Source: Stictocephala bisonia (lineage: Eukaryota > Arthropoda > Insecta > Hemiptera > Membracidae). Taken from it: 64,000 nucleotides of DNA. This document shows, in pieces, positions 24,601 to 31,489 of this stretch (the stretch's first letter is position 1; the number at the start of each line of letters is the position of its first letter). The notes below the pieces were generated by a model, which was given only the letters and a program-made list of their open reading frames with translations, ran no database searches and was not told the DNA's origin. Where the stretch lies: assembly GCA_035578905.1 (NCBI GenBank), contig JAQJVL010000783.1:310001-374000 (forward strand). The letters are read 5' to 3'. The translations under genes were made by a program, and so were the position numbers.

Positions 24601-24830
24601 AGTGGTTGTACCTTTAATTGAATGTAGGCGTGAGTTCCAAGGGTAGGATCGTTCAAACAGTCCGGGGGCAGTTCTCGCACCTTCACCTCCCAGAAGCGGC
24701 TGGAAGGATCGCGGATCCATCTCCTGACCAGGGTGAAGACGAACCATACGCCGTACCAGCAGCTGATTGAGTAGCCGATCAGCAAATTGAGGTAGATGAC
24801 AATCTGCTCTACCAGCTCGGCCATACTCAT
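6013..24830 (-). CDS. Epoxide hydrolase (EPHX4-like alpha/beta hydrolase), complete six-exon gene
   Basis: Coding exons on the minus strand: 24830-24612, 16083-15959, 13778-13666, 11060-10892, 7305-7151 and 6302-6013. All introns are GT-AG, and the phases 0, 2, 1, 2, 1 agree, giving 356 aa. A hydrophobic N-terminal stretch (about residues 7-36) suggests a membrane anchor. Then come oxyanion-hole HGFP (94-97), nucleophile Asp163 in HDWGG, cap-domain tyrosines near 210 and 269-270, acid Asp302 in GEDDSF, and His330 in GANHF. The whole triad is present, so an active hydrolase opening lipid epoxides is likely. Length is close to vertebrate EPHX4. Juvenile-hormone epoxide hydrolases belong to a different (microsomal EPHX1-like) branch, so that role is unlikely. 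The start ATG has a good CAACATGA context; a second ATG lies two codons on. Confidence 0.93.
6771..7138 (+). mobile_element. MITE family M1, copy 1
   Basis: Imperfect terminal inverted repeats: TAGAAAGCGACCT at the left and AGGTCACTTTCTAAGTGGCC at the right. The interior matches copies at 13936, 50726 (inverted) and 51423, including GTTTACATTATTATTGCAGC and ATTTAATTTAATCGTTCTAA. It is non-coding and shorter than its relatives, so internally deleted. It sits in intron 5 of the epoxide hydrolase gene and ends just short of exon 5. Confidence 0.65.
7151..7305 (-). CDS. Epoxide hydrolase exon 5 (cap domain)
   Basis: The acceptor is atcattttcag and the donor is CCAG/gtgagt (phase 1). It encodes YVYLHQLPYLPELMYRMDD and the rest of the helical cap, whose tyrosines polarise the epoxide in this family. 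Confidence 0.9.
7306..8192. other. Epoxide hydrolase intron 4, unrecognised part
   Basis: AT-rich except for a GC-richer patch at about 7480-7660. That patch supports a short minus-strand frame with no domain I recognise and may be an old transposon piece. Confidence 0.4.
8193..8735 (+). repeat. Probable solo LTR with primer-binding-like flank
   Basis: A 543-base block begins TGTGACGAGTCACC and ends TAAGTGACA (TG...CA). It holds AATAAA near 8614 and is followed at once by GTGGTGGCAGCG, which looks like a retrotransposon primer-binding site. It is markedly richer in GC than its surroundings. No second LTR or coding part is seen, so this is an LTR plus a little leader at best. Confidence 0.45.
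8776..9640. other. Epoxide hydrolase intron 4, no recognised feature
   Basis: AT-rich intron sequence with nothing that I can assign. Confidence 0.4.
9645..9695. repeat. (TA)n microsatellite
   Basis: An AT dinucleotide run with a single TG interruption, abutting the left end of the next element. A shorter run (10398-10412) abuts the right end, suggesting insertion into one TA array. Confidence 0.85.
9696..10397. mobile_element. Pogo/Tigger-type non-autonomous element in a TA array
   Basis: The left end CAGTAGAAATCCTATTTTCC continues GTCA. The right end, read inverted, is CAGTGAAAACCCTATTGTCC continuing GTCA. TA flanks both ends, as expected for Tc1/mariner-superfamily insertions. A second inverted copy of the CCCTATTTTCCGTCA segment lies just inside the right end. 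The 702-base interior has no long open frame. It lies in intron 4 of the epoxide hydrolase gene. Confidence 0.7.
10892..11060 (-). CDS. Epoxide hydrolase exon 4 (nucleophile elbow)
   Basis: The acceptor is ctgttttag and the donor is AGTTG/gtaatt (phase 2). It encodes VAHDWGGIIAW with the nucleophilic aspartate, and NSGHPLAFM, the family's H-P motif at the base of the cap. Confidence 0.92.
11150..11377 (+). pseudogene. Penelope-like element C-terminal fragment
   Basis: The open frame reads ILKFCKKGRNMNAWEELFIF and then LMNEQVNF before TAA. This is the same order of segments as the remnant at 150-510 (ILKICKKG and LNEQTDF), which carries the GIY-YIG motif. Only the region after the endonuclease core is kept. 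It starts about 90 bases from the upstream edge of epoxide hydrolase exon 4. Confidence 0.6.
11495..11530 (+). other. CTGAGGA-hairpin-CGAAA motif downstream of Penelope-like frame
   Basis: CTGAGGA is followed by the stem GGTGA/TCACC (loop GCGTGGT) and then CGAAATCG. Penelope-like elements are known to carry hammerhead-type ribozymes in this region and the CUGANGA...GAAA order fits. I could not build a convincing stem I/III, so it is only a candidate. A similar arrangement occurs at 19511-19551. Confidence 0.35.
11545..11606 (+). repeat. Short tandem duplication of TATTTGTGCATTTTGTGCTT
   Basis: A unit of roughly 30 bases, built on ATTTGTGCATTTTGTGCTT and a TATTGTA spacer, occurs twice in a row and degrades in a third. 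It lies in the region downstream of the Penelope-like frame. Confidence 0.6.
11830..11945 (-). mobile_element. tRNA-derived SINE (or tRNA-like fragment)
   Basis: On the minus strand the sequence has a Pol III A box TGGCCAAGTGG and a B box GGTTCAAATTC about 50 bases apart. The body does not fold as a clean tRNA and continues past the 3' acceptor position, so it is a tRNA-derived SINE head rather than a tRNA gene. Confidence 0.6.
12504..13341. mobile_element. Possible decayed element with AACCCTTC ends
   Basis: AACCCTTCGCGA near 12506 and its imperfect inverse TGTGAAGGGTTAA near 13328 could be short inverted termini, with TTAA kept only at the right. The interior is not coding. The match is short and may be chance. 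Confidence 0.25.
13666..13778 (-). CDS. Epoxide hydrolase exon 3
   Basis: The acceptor is gtctgctcag and the donor is CTTG/gtaaga (phase 1). It completes a Trp codon and encodes VVAIDMRGYGDSEKP, the conserved D-x-R-G-x-G-x-S stretch of the alpha/beta hydrolase core. Confidence 0.92.
13936..14360 (+). mobile_element. MITE family M1, copy 2 (right end lost)
   Basis: Begins with TTGGGCCAGGCAGAAAGTGA and the GACCTGCGTGTTATATTT block shared with copy 1. It then follows copies 3 and 4 through CAAACCAACCAATGGTCACT. The right inverted terminus is not found. It lies in intron 2 of the epoxide hydrolase gene. Confidence 0.65.
14361..15940. other. Epoxide hydrolase intron 2, no recognised feature
   Basis: AT-rich intron with no tandem array or transposon terminus that I could support. 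Confidence 0.4.
15959..16083 (-). CDS. Epoxide hydrolase exon 2 (HGFPEFWYSW)
   Basis: The acceptor is cttatttacag and the donor is ACTG/gtgcgt (phase 2). It encodes the beta strand MLCL, oxyanion motif HGFPEFWYSW and RHQLREF, hallmarks of the EPHX3/EPHX4 group. Confidence 0.92.
16458..16493. other. 12-bp perfect inverted repeat in GC-rich patch
   Basis: GCGCTGTGTATT, a 12-base loop GGCAGCCGCGCT, then AATACACAGCGC. It lies just beyond the 3' end of the LINE below in a GC-rich stretch of otherwise AT-rich intron. Confidence 0.7.
16511..17822 (-). mobile_element. 5'-truncated non-LTR retrotransposon
   Basis: A minus-strand open frame of about 361 codons (stop near 16725) plus 3' UTR, ending in a short TTTA-type repeat near 16511. 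Truncation is at about 17822 within the reverse transcriptase. Family traits suggest a jockey/CR1-like clade, but that is not firm. The long open frame means a fairly recent insertion. It lies in intron 1 of the epoxide hydrolase gene, in the same orientation. Confidence 0.88.
16725..17822 (-). pseudogene. Reverse transcriptase C-terminal part (LINE ORF2 fragment)
   Basis: Motifs in order: a GVPQGSCLGPILYNLY segment, the catalytic LYADDSQL (YADD box), KTLGLVLDSGLTFSDHV, and a C-terminal region with GRGSFSYFGPTLYNGLP. The N-terminal fingers and the upstream endonuclease domain are missing because of 5' truncation. No frameshift is seen over the retained part. It would reverse-transcribe element RNA at a nicked target if complete. 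Confidence 0.9.
17823..18323. other. Epoxide hydrolase intron 1, no recognised feature
   Basis: AT-rich sequence between the LINE and a tandem repeat; nothing assigned. Confidence 0.4.
18324..18760 (+). repeat. Tandem repeat, three 141-bp units
   Basis: Units start at 18324, 18465 and 18606, with a fourth truncated at 18747. Copies differ by only a few bases. Because 141 is a multiple of three and the unit has no stop in one frame, the array makes a 210-codon open frame at 18300-18932 with a 47-residue repeat (VVDFATKTTSHTLTIYVKTL and following). No start context, splice signal or domain supports translation. It abuts an R1 copy. Confidence 0.9.
18770..19115 (+). repeat. Dispersed repeat R1, copy 2 (longest)
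   Basis: Contains all R1 blocks: CAATGGTTGCCATCG, AGAAGTCTGGGGTGGCCATG, TAGTTCGGATTCCACGTAAA, TGTAGGTCCCTTA, CCTTAGTTAGTAAC, then the CATATTCGCCC and ATCTCTAAGATCGG end. About 345 bases, non-coding. Other copies carry AATAAATGG in the middle, reminiscent of an LTR with a polyadenylation signal. Confidence 0.65.
19277..19560 (+). pseudogene. Possible retroelement tail with CTGAAGA-hairpin-CGAAACG motif
   Basis: A 74-codon frame ends at 19501. Ten bases later comes CTGAAGACGATTGG, then TCGAAACG after a spacer, similar in layout to the motif at 11495. The peptide itself has no domain I can name, so the link to Penelope-like elements rests on the motif only. Confidence 0.3.
19561..20164. other. 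Epoxide hydrolase intron 1, no recognised feature
   Basis: Nothing assigned. A run of TTTGTTT/CTTTGTTTAT repeats near 19960-20010 is low complexity. Confidence 0.4.
20165..20285 (+). repeat. Dispersed repeat R1, copy 3 (3' end only)
   Basis: Matches the R1 3' end: CCCTTAGTTTGTAAC, CTACACTCATCACA, GTATTCGCCCATA and GCCGGCGTCTTA. Confidence 0.5.
20300..21092 (+). mobile_element. 5'-truncated LINE tail with (CTGATT)n end
   Basis: The open frame 20313-20783 has VRVLGIRLDNKLTWSDHVDH, the K-x-L-G-I-x-L-D thumb motif that follows the reverse transcriptase core in jockey/RTE-type LINEs, and then QKKAIRCILGL. A stop at 20781 interrupts it, and similar protein continues to about 20991. The 3' UTR ends AATAAAGTTCTGATTCTGAT, a short-repeat tail typical of such LINEs. 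Confidence 0.8.
21345..21440 (+). mobile_element. Probable tRNA-derived SINE fragment
   Basis: CTGGCTCAGTGGTAGGACTG is a good Pol III A box with typical tRNA D-arm context. The expected B box is eroded. It is not a functional tRNA. Confidence 0.4.
21441..22622. other. Epoxide hydrolase intron 1, no recognised feature
   Basis: Very AT-rich with nothing assigned. Confidence 0.4.
22623..23519. mobile_element. Fold-back element with ~0.4 kb inverted arms
   Basis: The left arm 22623-22999 is the imperfect inverse of 23060-23519, with a loop of about 60 bases. Paired landmarks include GTAAAAATAAACAAAAAAG, CTTAGTTTGGCGTCTGTCTG, AGCTATAGTTTTTAAACTTG, CCCGTTTCAAAAT and TTTCATGAAAACC. The right arm is longer because a CAGA run has expanded. 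There is no coding capacity. It looks like a long-hairpin MITE. Confidence 0.85.
23350..23435 (+). repeat. (CAGA)n microsatellite inside fold-back arm
   Basis: CAGACAGA repeats broken by CATA at regular places. The opposite arm has only GTCTGTCTGTGTG, so the expansion is private to one arm. Confidence 0.9.
23520..24261. other. Epoxide hydrolase intron 1, no recognised feature
   Basis: AT-rich, nothing assigned. Confidence 0.4.
24262..24480 (+). repeat. Dispersed repeat R1, copy 4
   Basis: Contains TAGCTGAAATCAGACCAATA, TAGTTCGGATTCCACGTAAA, CTATTAATAAATGGCTCTTT, AGTTAGTAACAAGACTACAC and GCCGGCGTCTCA. It lies about 130 bases beyond the exon 1 donor of the epoxide hydrolase gene. Confidence 0.65.
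24612..24830 (-). CDS. Epoxide hydrolase exon 1 (membrane anchor)
   Basis: 73 codons from ATG to AAG/gtacaa. It encodes the hydrophobic segment VEQIVIYLNLLIGYSISCWY and following residues, then a charged linker ending TLGTHAYIQLK. It joins in phase 0 to exon 2, where the text continues NVKLHYVENG. Confidence 0.9.
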
Positions 24831-25241
24831 GTTGCGCGTAGAAGGAAGTGACGACTACTGCCAGGCTTCGCAGTCGGACAAACAAGTCACCGGTTGGCAA
24901 ACAGACATGTCGGTAGGCGAGCACGCTACGTCTTGTTTGGGCACATTTCATGAAATTGTCTTTTACTCTGTGCAAGAGACGAACATATCAAGAATTATCA
25001 ATATCGTTTTAAATTATTACTGGCTAAACCCGGCCTTGCTTATCTGTGGCTTAATCTGATATTCCCCTAACTATTAGTTATAATGTTCACAACTTGGAAA
25101 ACCAAATTGGAAAGTAGAAAATGCGCTTGACACTAAATGCATCGGTAAGAACGTAATGCTAGTTGAACTATACTAACACCTGTCTTATCCTATTTGAGGT
25201 TTATACAAACCATGTTTTGTCCAAGTACGTCATCAGTTTAG
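24831..25241. other. 5' flank of epoxide hydrolase gene
   Basis: Should hold the 5' UTR and promoter of the minus-strand gene. I could not place a TATA box or initiator with confidence, and an upstream non-coding exon cannot be excluded. Confidence 0.35.
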
Positions 25242-25306
25242 TTGATAATAATAATAATAATAACAACAATTAAATAAAAAAATTGTTATTATTATTATTA
25301 TTGTTA
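25242..25306. repeat. ATAATA palindrome
   Basis: A run of ATA triplets ending AACAACAATT is followed, after a short A-rich loop, by AATTGTT and a run of TAT triplets, giving an almost perfect hairpin with arms of over 20 bases. Confidence 0.8.
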
Positions 25307-25469
25307 ATATTTTGATAACAAGTACCGGGATAACGAGCTTCGCACAGTTGAATGTTGCAAACTGAAGATGTAGCATCCATATAAATGAATGAATATTTTT
25401 TATTTCCAAATTGATATACGAAAATAATATTTTATATAGATAATTTATATAGATTTTATAGATATTATT

Positions 25470-25996
25470 TTAAAGCTTTGAACATTTTAACCTTGCCATC
25501 AATCTATATTTATGAAAATCTTACTTATTATAAATTTAAATTTTCAAACATTGTAATGGGCTCAGATATACATAATTATGACACCAGGCAAAAGAACCAA
25601 CATAGACAGACCACGCACAGATTAGAAATTACTACCTGGCTTCCACAAAACATAGGTCCAAACTTGTTTAATAAATTGTCTGATGTAATTAAACAAGAAG
25701 GCACACAGACAAAATTCAAAACTCTACTACATCAATTTTTATTGGAAAGAGCTTGTTACTCTATTACTGAATTTTTAAATACTTAATTAGTTTATAAATG
25801 GATTTATACTTGGTTATATATTTTATTTTTATTATTTAGTTAAGCAAGTGTTTTTATTTGATTGAATATGCTATTTTATGTTAATACTGAACAAATAATG
25901 TTATTAAATATTATTAATGTAAAATATGCTAATTTGACGTTTGTTATACAATGTTACTAATTGTCAACAACAAATAAAATGATTTGATTTGATATA
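25470..25996 (+). mobile_element. 5'-truncated LINE tail with (GATTT)n end
   Basis: The frame 25478-25786 reads LPSIYIYENLTYYKFK, DIHNYDTRQKNQ and PNLFNKLSD, the C-terminal signature of a family of insect LINEs (the Y-D-T-R segment and the N-x-L-P/S-D segment). The same signature is seen at 29.9 kb. The 3' UTR ends AATAAAATGATTTGATTTGA. Only the last ~100 codons remain. Confidence 0.75.
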
Positions 25997-26559
25997 AATA
26001 TAATACACATAGGAAAATAAATAAATATCTCCCAGAGGATCATGAGGATCGTTTGTTATTGCTCTACCTTGTAGGTTATTAATAAATTTCGTTTCGGAGG
26101 TCTTCCGCGTTTACCTTTTGCCCCTTTGGATTGGTTCATCCTCACTTAGTGCCTGGGAAGTCTAGACATCACTGCGGGCCGTAAGACTTCATAATTTTGT
26201 AATATTTGATTATTGTATTGTTTTATTCCTACTAATTGTTGTCTTTTTAAGTTAAAATGTAATTGTAATAGTAAATTAGATTAGATAGTAGTCTCAGTCC
26301 TTCCGAGTCACATATGTCATTTTTGTGCATGCTTAATGTTATTTTAAATTACTAGTGTTTTTCAGGTACCATATATTTTTCATAAATTAAATATATACAT
26401 TTATGCTTAGTTAATGTAATCTCATTTCAGTCTGATTGGAATATTAATTTAATTTAATTTCCCAATTAAAGGTTTAATTTAATTTAAATATTAATTTAAA
26501 AGATTTGGGTTTTACCAAATCGAAACGTCGGGACTGGTAATTTTCACGTAATGATGGCA
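25997..26559. other. No recognised feature
   Basis: AT-rich intergenic sequence with repeated TTAATTTAATTT blocks near 26440-26500. Confidence 0.4.
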
Positions 26560-26579
26560 AATGTCCAACAACCTTTGTC

Positions 26580-26765
26580 TTCTTCATCTTTTGCCCCATT
26601 GTGGAACTTGGCCCGCGGCCTCGTGGGAGAGCTCGGCCTACGACCTCGCGGGGGAAGTTCGGCCTGTGGCATCACCACGGTACTCTGCTACAGTCCCATT
26701 GTTGTTGATCTTGGCACGTCGCCTCGAAAAAATAATCGGTCTACGGCCTCGCCAGGATTCTTAAC
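26580..26765 (+). repeat. GC-rich degenerate tandem repeat
   Basis: Units of about 30 bases built on TCGGCCTACGACCTCG and TTGGCCCGCGGCCTCG recur three to four times, the last as TCGGTCTACGGCCTCG. It is far richer in GC than its flanks. Two overlapping frames of about 70 codons arise from it; neither has a known domain. Confidence 0.5.
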
Positions 26766-27144
26766 TTTGTAACCATGAATTTTGGTTTTTGGGGCAGTGG
26801 GCCATCAACAGTCTTTTCTAAAATCTGATGTTATATTAGTAATTAAGATACGAATGCCTTTAATTTGATACCCCACTTTCTACTCGAAGTCGATAATGGT
26901 TCCATATGGTTTTTTCTGCTGGAAGTCGATAATACGGGACGTCTAGGAGCCTATGGGACATAAATCAAAATTTTTCCAGTGTTGAGACCGGTACAAATCG
27001 ATTTCTCATGGTCGGAAACCCCCTAAAATTAAAACTCCTTGATCAAAAAAAATTTTTTCGGACGTGGCTTGTTTTAGATAATAAGATACTATGTCGGTAC
27101 TATTGGCACATAGCTACTTATGGACAAAGTTGTGGAGATTTGCA

Positions 27145-27490
27145 GGCGATAGGTTTTACTGATCCTCTTAAACAACACGGTGTCTGCTATCAGCGTGGAC
27201 AATACTAGAGAAGTCTGGGGTGTCCATGTTGAGTGGTAGTCAGGATCCGAAAGTTGTATACGGAAGATAACTGAGTATGAAACTTGTCAAGCTGAAATTC
27301 AGACCAATACTACGTGGTTTGGATTTCACCTGAAGTTGTAGGTCCTTAGTTACTCAGGCTATTAATAAATTATTCTTTCTAAGGAACAGTCAACGTTTGT
27401 TAGTAACAAGACTACATTCGTTCATTTAAAATCATCACACTCATTTACCCCTCATATTCACCATATCTTTACGATCGGCGTCTTAATAGT
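27145..27490 (+). repeat. Dispersed repeat R1, copy 5
   Basis: Full-length-like copy: GCGATAGGTT and GTCCTC-like start shared with copy 1, AGAAGTCTGGGGTGTCCATG, AGATAACTGAGTATG, TGTAGGTCCTTAGTTAC, TTAGTAACAAGACTACATTC and CGATCGGCGTCTTAATAG. Confidence 0.65.
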
Positions 27491-28247
27491 GATTAATAAT
27501 GAATATCTAAGTCATATTTTCAATCCTATCAAAATGGCCTGACAGGTGCAAAGGATTAATAAATAATTAAATATTGTAAAATATATTATTTAATTATTTA
27601 TTCTTAAATCACATTTTAAAGTATTATTTAGAATTTGTTGAGGCATTTGATTGTTTATATTTTGCATGGTTACAGATTTTATAAAAGACGTGATTGATTA
27701 AACTACTGGTATGATAACGTTAGTTAATAAATTAGCTAAAATATCAACTAATGTAGTTTTAATCTCAATCGAATTTAAATCACAAGTTGTTTACTGTTTA
27801 TATGTCACAGCATTTATAGGTCTAACTAGCTGAACCCGGCGGACGTTGTCTCGCCTTTCATTTTTTATTGACATACCAAAATAAAGCAATAAAAAGAATT
27901 GTAGAAAAAACCATTATTTATTAAATGAGAGCAAGAGGGTAAATAAATCAAAACATATACAGTACTGTTGTTGTGAGAACTTCAATCTGCTTATGGCATG
28001 TGAAACTACATTAAACCACACAGTCATATGTTTTTTGTAAACAATTCAGATTCTTCATTTGAATAACATGGGATCTTTTGGAACCCGTGGGGCGGGACCT
28101 TGTGGAGGGATCTGCATCAAACTTCACAGAAACTATCTCGGGAGTATACAGGACAACATCCTAGTTTCATAGCGATCGGTTGGATAGTTTGGCAGCGCAT
28201 AAACTTCAAACACACACATATATATCTATATTTATAAAAGAGGATGT

Positions 28248-28250
28248 TTG

Positions 28251-28281
<31 letters not shown>

Positions 28282-28340
28282 TATATATATATAAACTTCA
28301 CACATAAACTTCAAACACACACACTTCACATAAACTTCAA

Positions 28341-28405
<65 letters not shown>
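28248..28405. repeat. (TA)n microsatellite arrays within Helitron
   Basis: Two long TA runs separated by repeated ATAAACTTCAAACACACA-type blocks. The lengths are likely polymorphic. Confidence 0.85.
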
Positions 28406-28410
<5 letters not shown>

Positions 28411-28659
28411 TTGAAGTTTATGTGCTGCCAAACCATCCAACCGATCGCCTTGAAAATTTAGGATGTTGTCCTGTATACTCCCGAGATGGTTTCTGTGGAG
28501 TTTGATGCAGATCCTTCCACAGGGTCCCGCCCCACGGGCTCCTAAAGATCCCATGTTATTCAAATGGAGAATCTGAATTGTTTACAAAAAACATATGACT
28601 GTGTGGTTTAATGTAGTTTCACATGCCATAAGCAGATTGAAGTTCTCACAACAACAGTT

Positions 28660-28961
28660 CTCACACAAACGGAAAATGCAAAGGAGAAGATGTGCTGATA
28701 CCAAGGATTCCGATGTTTTCAACTGATTTGCCATTCAATTTTAAACGGCTCCAATTTCCTGTGCGACTTGCTTTCGCAATAACTATTAATAAATCTCAAG
28801 GACAGTCATTGCGCGTTGCCGCAATAAATTTAAGTAATCCATGTTTTTCACATGGACAATTCTACGTCGCTTGCTCGAGAGTAGGCTCACCAAAAAACCT
28901 TTACATTTATACACCAAATAAGAAGACCAAAAATATTGTTTACCCTCTTGCACTCATTTAA
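28660..28961 (+). pseudogene. Helitron Pif1-like helicase, C-terminal fragment
   Basis: The frame ends with LQFPVRLAFAITINKSQGQS and then HGQFYVACSRVGSPKNLYIY before NIVYPLAL and a stop. These are helicase motifs V and VI of Pif1-family proteins, in the wording usual for animal Helitrons. Walker A and B motifs and the Rep domain are absent. It lies about 100 bases before the Helitron 3' end, as in autonomous elements. Confidence 0.85.
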
Positions 28962-29224
28962 TAAATAATGGTTTTTTTCTATAATTCTTTTTATTGCTTT
29001 ATTTTGGTATGTCAATGAAAAATGAAAGGCGAGACAACGTCCGCCGGGTTCAGCTAGTATATATACATATACATACAAACATCCTCTTTTATAAATATAG
29101 ATGCAGCTGATGTCAAGAATTTTCGCAAAATATATATCATTCGCAAAATAGCATCTTTAACAATATATCAGTTGAAAAGTTGTCGTAACAAATAATATTA
29201 ATAGCAATAAAAATAAGTATACAT

Positions 29225-29310
29225 CAATAGTGATAGTGAGTGGTCGAGCGGTTTGAGGCGTCAGAGATAGTGGCAGGTTCGAATACTGGCCTAGACTTTG
29301 ACTTTATATC
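29225..29310 (+). mobile_element. tRNA-derived SINE
   Basis: The A box TGGTCGAGCGG and B box GGTTCGAATAC are spaced about 40 bases apart in a tRNA-Leu/Ser-like layout. The 5' acceptor and 3' CCA side do not pair, so it is a SINE head rather than a tRNA gene. Confidence 0.6.
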
Positions 29311-29534
29311 AGAGTGGATAACTTCAGTGTCATGTTCAATGATCTAAAGCCGTGGAATCACATATTACACATGTGCAATAGGGATAACTCCTTAATGGGG
29401 TTCATATTCCGAACAGCAAAGGAATTCCAGTCTCCATCAACTAATTGCCACAATCTTCAAACTTCTATACGCCCGATCATTACAAAACAATATTACGAAA
29501 CAGTGGTGTGTAGCAAATAAAATTATATTAAGTG

Positions 29535-30310
29535 CAAAATAAGAAATAAGCAATAAGCAATTTATTGATCCGTTAAACATGCAGTTACATGCAATTGGAC
29601 AGGTCAATACATAGTTAAAGTACATAAAAAATTGCAATCAAGTTTAAATAGTTTATACTACAACGATTATCTCAATAAGTAATAAAACATTATGTCTAAA
29701 TATAAATATCTACATGCAGAGATTGAGGCACACATGCTCAATTGTAGCAAAAAATATAATAATTTAAGCTAATAATTTTGGTAAATATACTTAATACATG
29801 CAAAGGTTACAGCAACATACATTCACTGTTAAAACAAAAAGATTGATTTAGGTGGATGCTCAATTAAAAAAGCCACTGACAGTTTCAGTAGGAAGTGTAA
29901 AAAATTCATTCATAGAGTAGAGAGGCCAAGCCAGAAGAAGCCTTCTGAGGCCACTTTTGAATTTTGAAAGATCTTGGTTCCTAGCAATACAGGGCAGAGC
30001 GTTAAACAGTCTAATGCAGAACATATCACAGTTCACTTGTGATTTTTTCAATCTAACAAAAGGTACATCTTTTAAATGCCTGTTTCTAGTATCATAGTCA
30101 TGCACATCACCCCTACACGTATAGCCAGAAGCATGCCTACTTTTAAAATTATATAATGTAATAAATATATACAAGCTGTAAACTGTCATTAACTTTTCAG
30201 AAATGAATATTGGCCGACAGTGAGCATCGTAAGCTGCTCCAGATATAAGCCTAATAGCTTTCTTTTGCAGAAGAAAAACACTGTTGATGTTAGATGTTAG
30301 ATTTAGATGC
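29535..30310 (-). mobile_element. 5'-truncated LINE tail (minus strand)
   Basis: The minus-strand frame 30321-29860 reads LLQKKAIRLISGAAYDAHC, the YDTRNRH signature and FNALPCIARNQDLSKFKSGL, the LINE C-terminal region also seen at 20.5 and 25.5 kb. The 3' UTR ends near 29540 with AATAAATTGCTTATTGCTTA, a short-repeat tail. It is 5'-truncated at about 30310, where it meets another LINE in the opposite direction. Confidence 0.8.
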
Positions 30311-31200
30311 AAATAAAACAAAATACATAAATTTTGATTACAAAGCTTTTGATTTCCAATCTCTAATAAGATACCATAGTAATAGCTGTAAGAATATTCT
30401 TAGCTATAACTGTGCAATTATTGAAAAAGTAAAATCTTTTAAATATCTGGGTATAACTGTTGATGAAAATCTAACACGGAAAACTCATGGAAATTTTTTG
30501 CACTATAAGTTGAAATATATCTTACGTAAGTTCTATTTTTTATGAAATTTTTGTGATATAGCCTTATTGCTTACTCTGTATTGTAGATTGCAGTATGGCA
30601 CTGTCTGTCGGGCAGGTGGGTCACAGTTATTGACAACTTGAGAAGAACACAAAACATGTTTTTACGCATTATTCTAAAAAAATCAAAACTAGAATTTTCA
30701 TTTTCTCTTTACAAAAAGTCTGAATATCTTTCCTATACAACATTCATGAACATTTTCCTTACTTATAAAACTGTACGACCTTTTTATTGCAGAAGTGGCA
30801 ATAAAAAGTGGTTCTCAAGGAGCCACTTTAATATGATGAGTAGCAATAAACTCAGATTATTTCTGTTACCAAAAGTAAACAAGTTCATAATAAAATAATC
30901 ATTCTTATAACGAAGTATTTTAACAGATTTCGTACTGAAATTAAAGAAATGCAAAGTATAAACCTCTTTTGTAAGAAACTGAAAAAATTGCTTTTAGATA
31001 GAAAAGAACTTAATTGTTTACAAGAAAATAATTCTTAAATTAGAAGTAAAGTGTAATTAGTCAGTTACCATATCTCTAATGCTTTTGTATTAAATACGAA
31101 ACTGTGTACTTTTATGTATGCAATCAAATAACTTTGTAAATATGTTTGTAAAAAATGTAAATATTTCAACGAAACTTAGTTTATGTTCACTGTAAGAATT
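30294..31200 (+). mobile_element. Decayed 5'-truncated LINE tail (plus strand)
   Basis: The frame 30294-30545 has KSFKYLGITVDENLTRKTH, the post-RT thumb motif. Later pieces in shifted frames (30638-30898 and around 30925-31037) continue the LINE C-terminus. Several stops and at least two frameshifts show age. It abuts the minus-strand LINE tail head to head. Confidence 0.7.
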
Positions 31201-31489
31201 GTTCTGTAAATCTTATCGTATCCATTGTCCGTCTACCTAACAAGACACGCCACAAACACCGCAAAGCAGCACGTTAGCTGTCGTAATATTGGACAACAAC
31301 TGAACTCAATTTAATTTATTTTGTATTCAATATATATTTAATTTGTTAACTAACCACAACTACTGGTAACAGTAGTTAGGTTAGTAATATTCCATATTGC
31401 CACGTTTTGTTAAATTTTATTAATTGTGGAATAAACTTCATTTATTCATTGAATACTCCTCAGTAGTTTGGAGCCCTTACCAGGCTGGA

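Larger units (their letters stand above)
28225..29057 (+). mobile_element. Helitron (833 bp) with Pif1 helicase fragment, nested in another Helitron
   Basis: Starts TCTATATTTATAAAAGAGGA and ends CGTCCGCCGGGTTCAGCTAG followed by T. The 3' part before CTAG contains a short GC hairpin (CCGCCGG region). The interior holds (TA)n runs, a block matching the outer element inverted, and the last ~90 codons of a Pif1-type helicase. Rep/HUH and most of the helicase are deleted, so it depends on a helper. Confidence 0.78.
27826..29101 (-). mobile_element. Non-autonomous Helitron, interrupted by a second Helitron
   Basis: On the minus strand it starts TCTATATTTATAAAAGAGGA at 29101, just after an A, and ends GGTTCAGCTAG at 27826, followed by T. 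TC...CTAG ends between A and T are Helitron traits. Its body (27826-28224 plus 29058-29101) is about 0.44 kb. The interruption 28225-29057 is a related Helitron in the opposite orientation. Shared flanks include the CGTCCGCCGGGTTCAGCTAG terminus. Confidence 0.75.

Noticed and set aside
24577..24975. 132-codon minus-strand frame overlapping epoxide hydrolase exon 1
   Set aside because: Different frame from the exon that splices in phase to exon 2; shadow.
28117..28563. 148-codon minus-strand frame with (YI)n
   Set aside because: Translation of TA microsatellites inside the Helitron pair.
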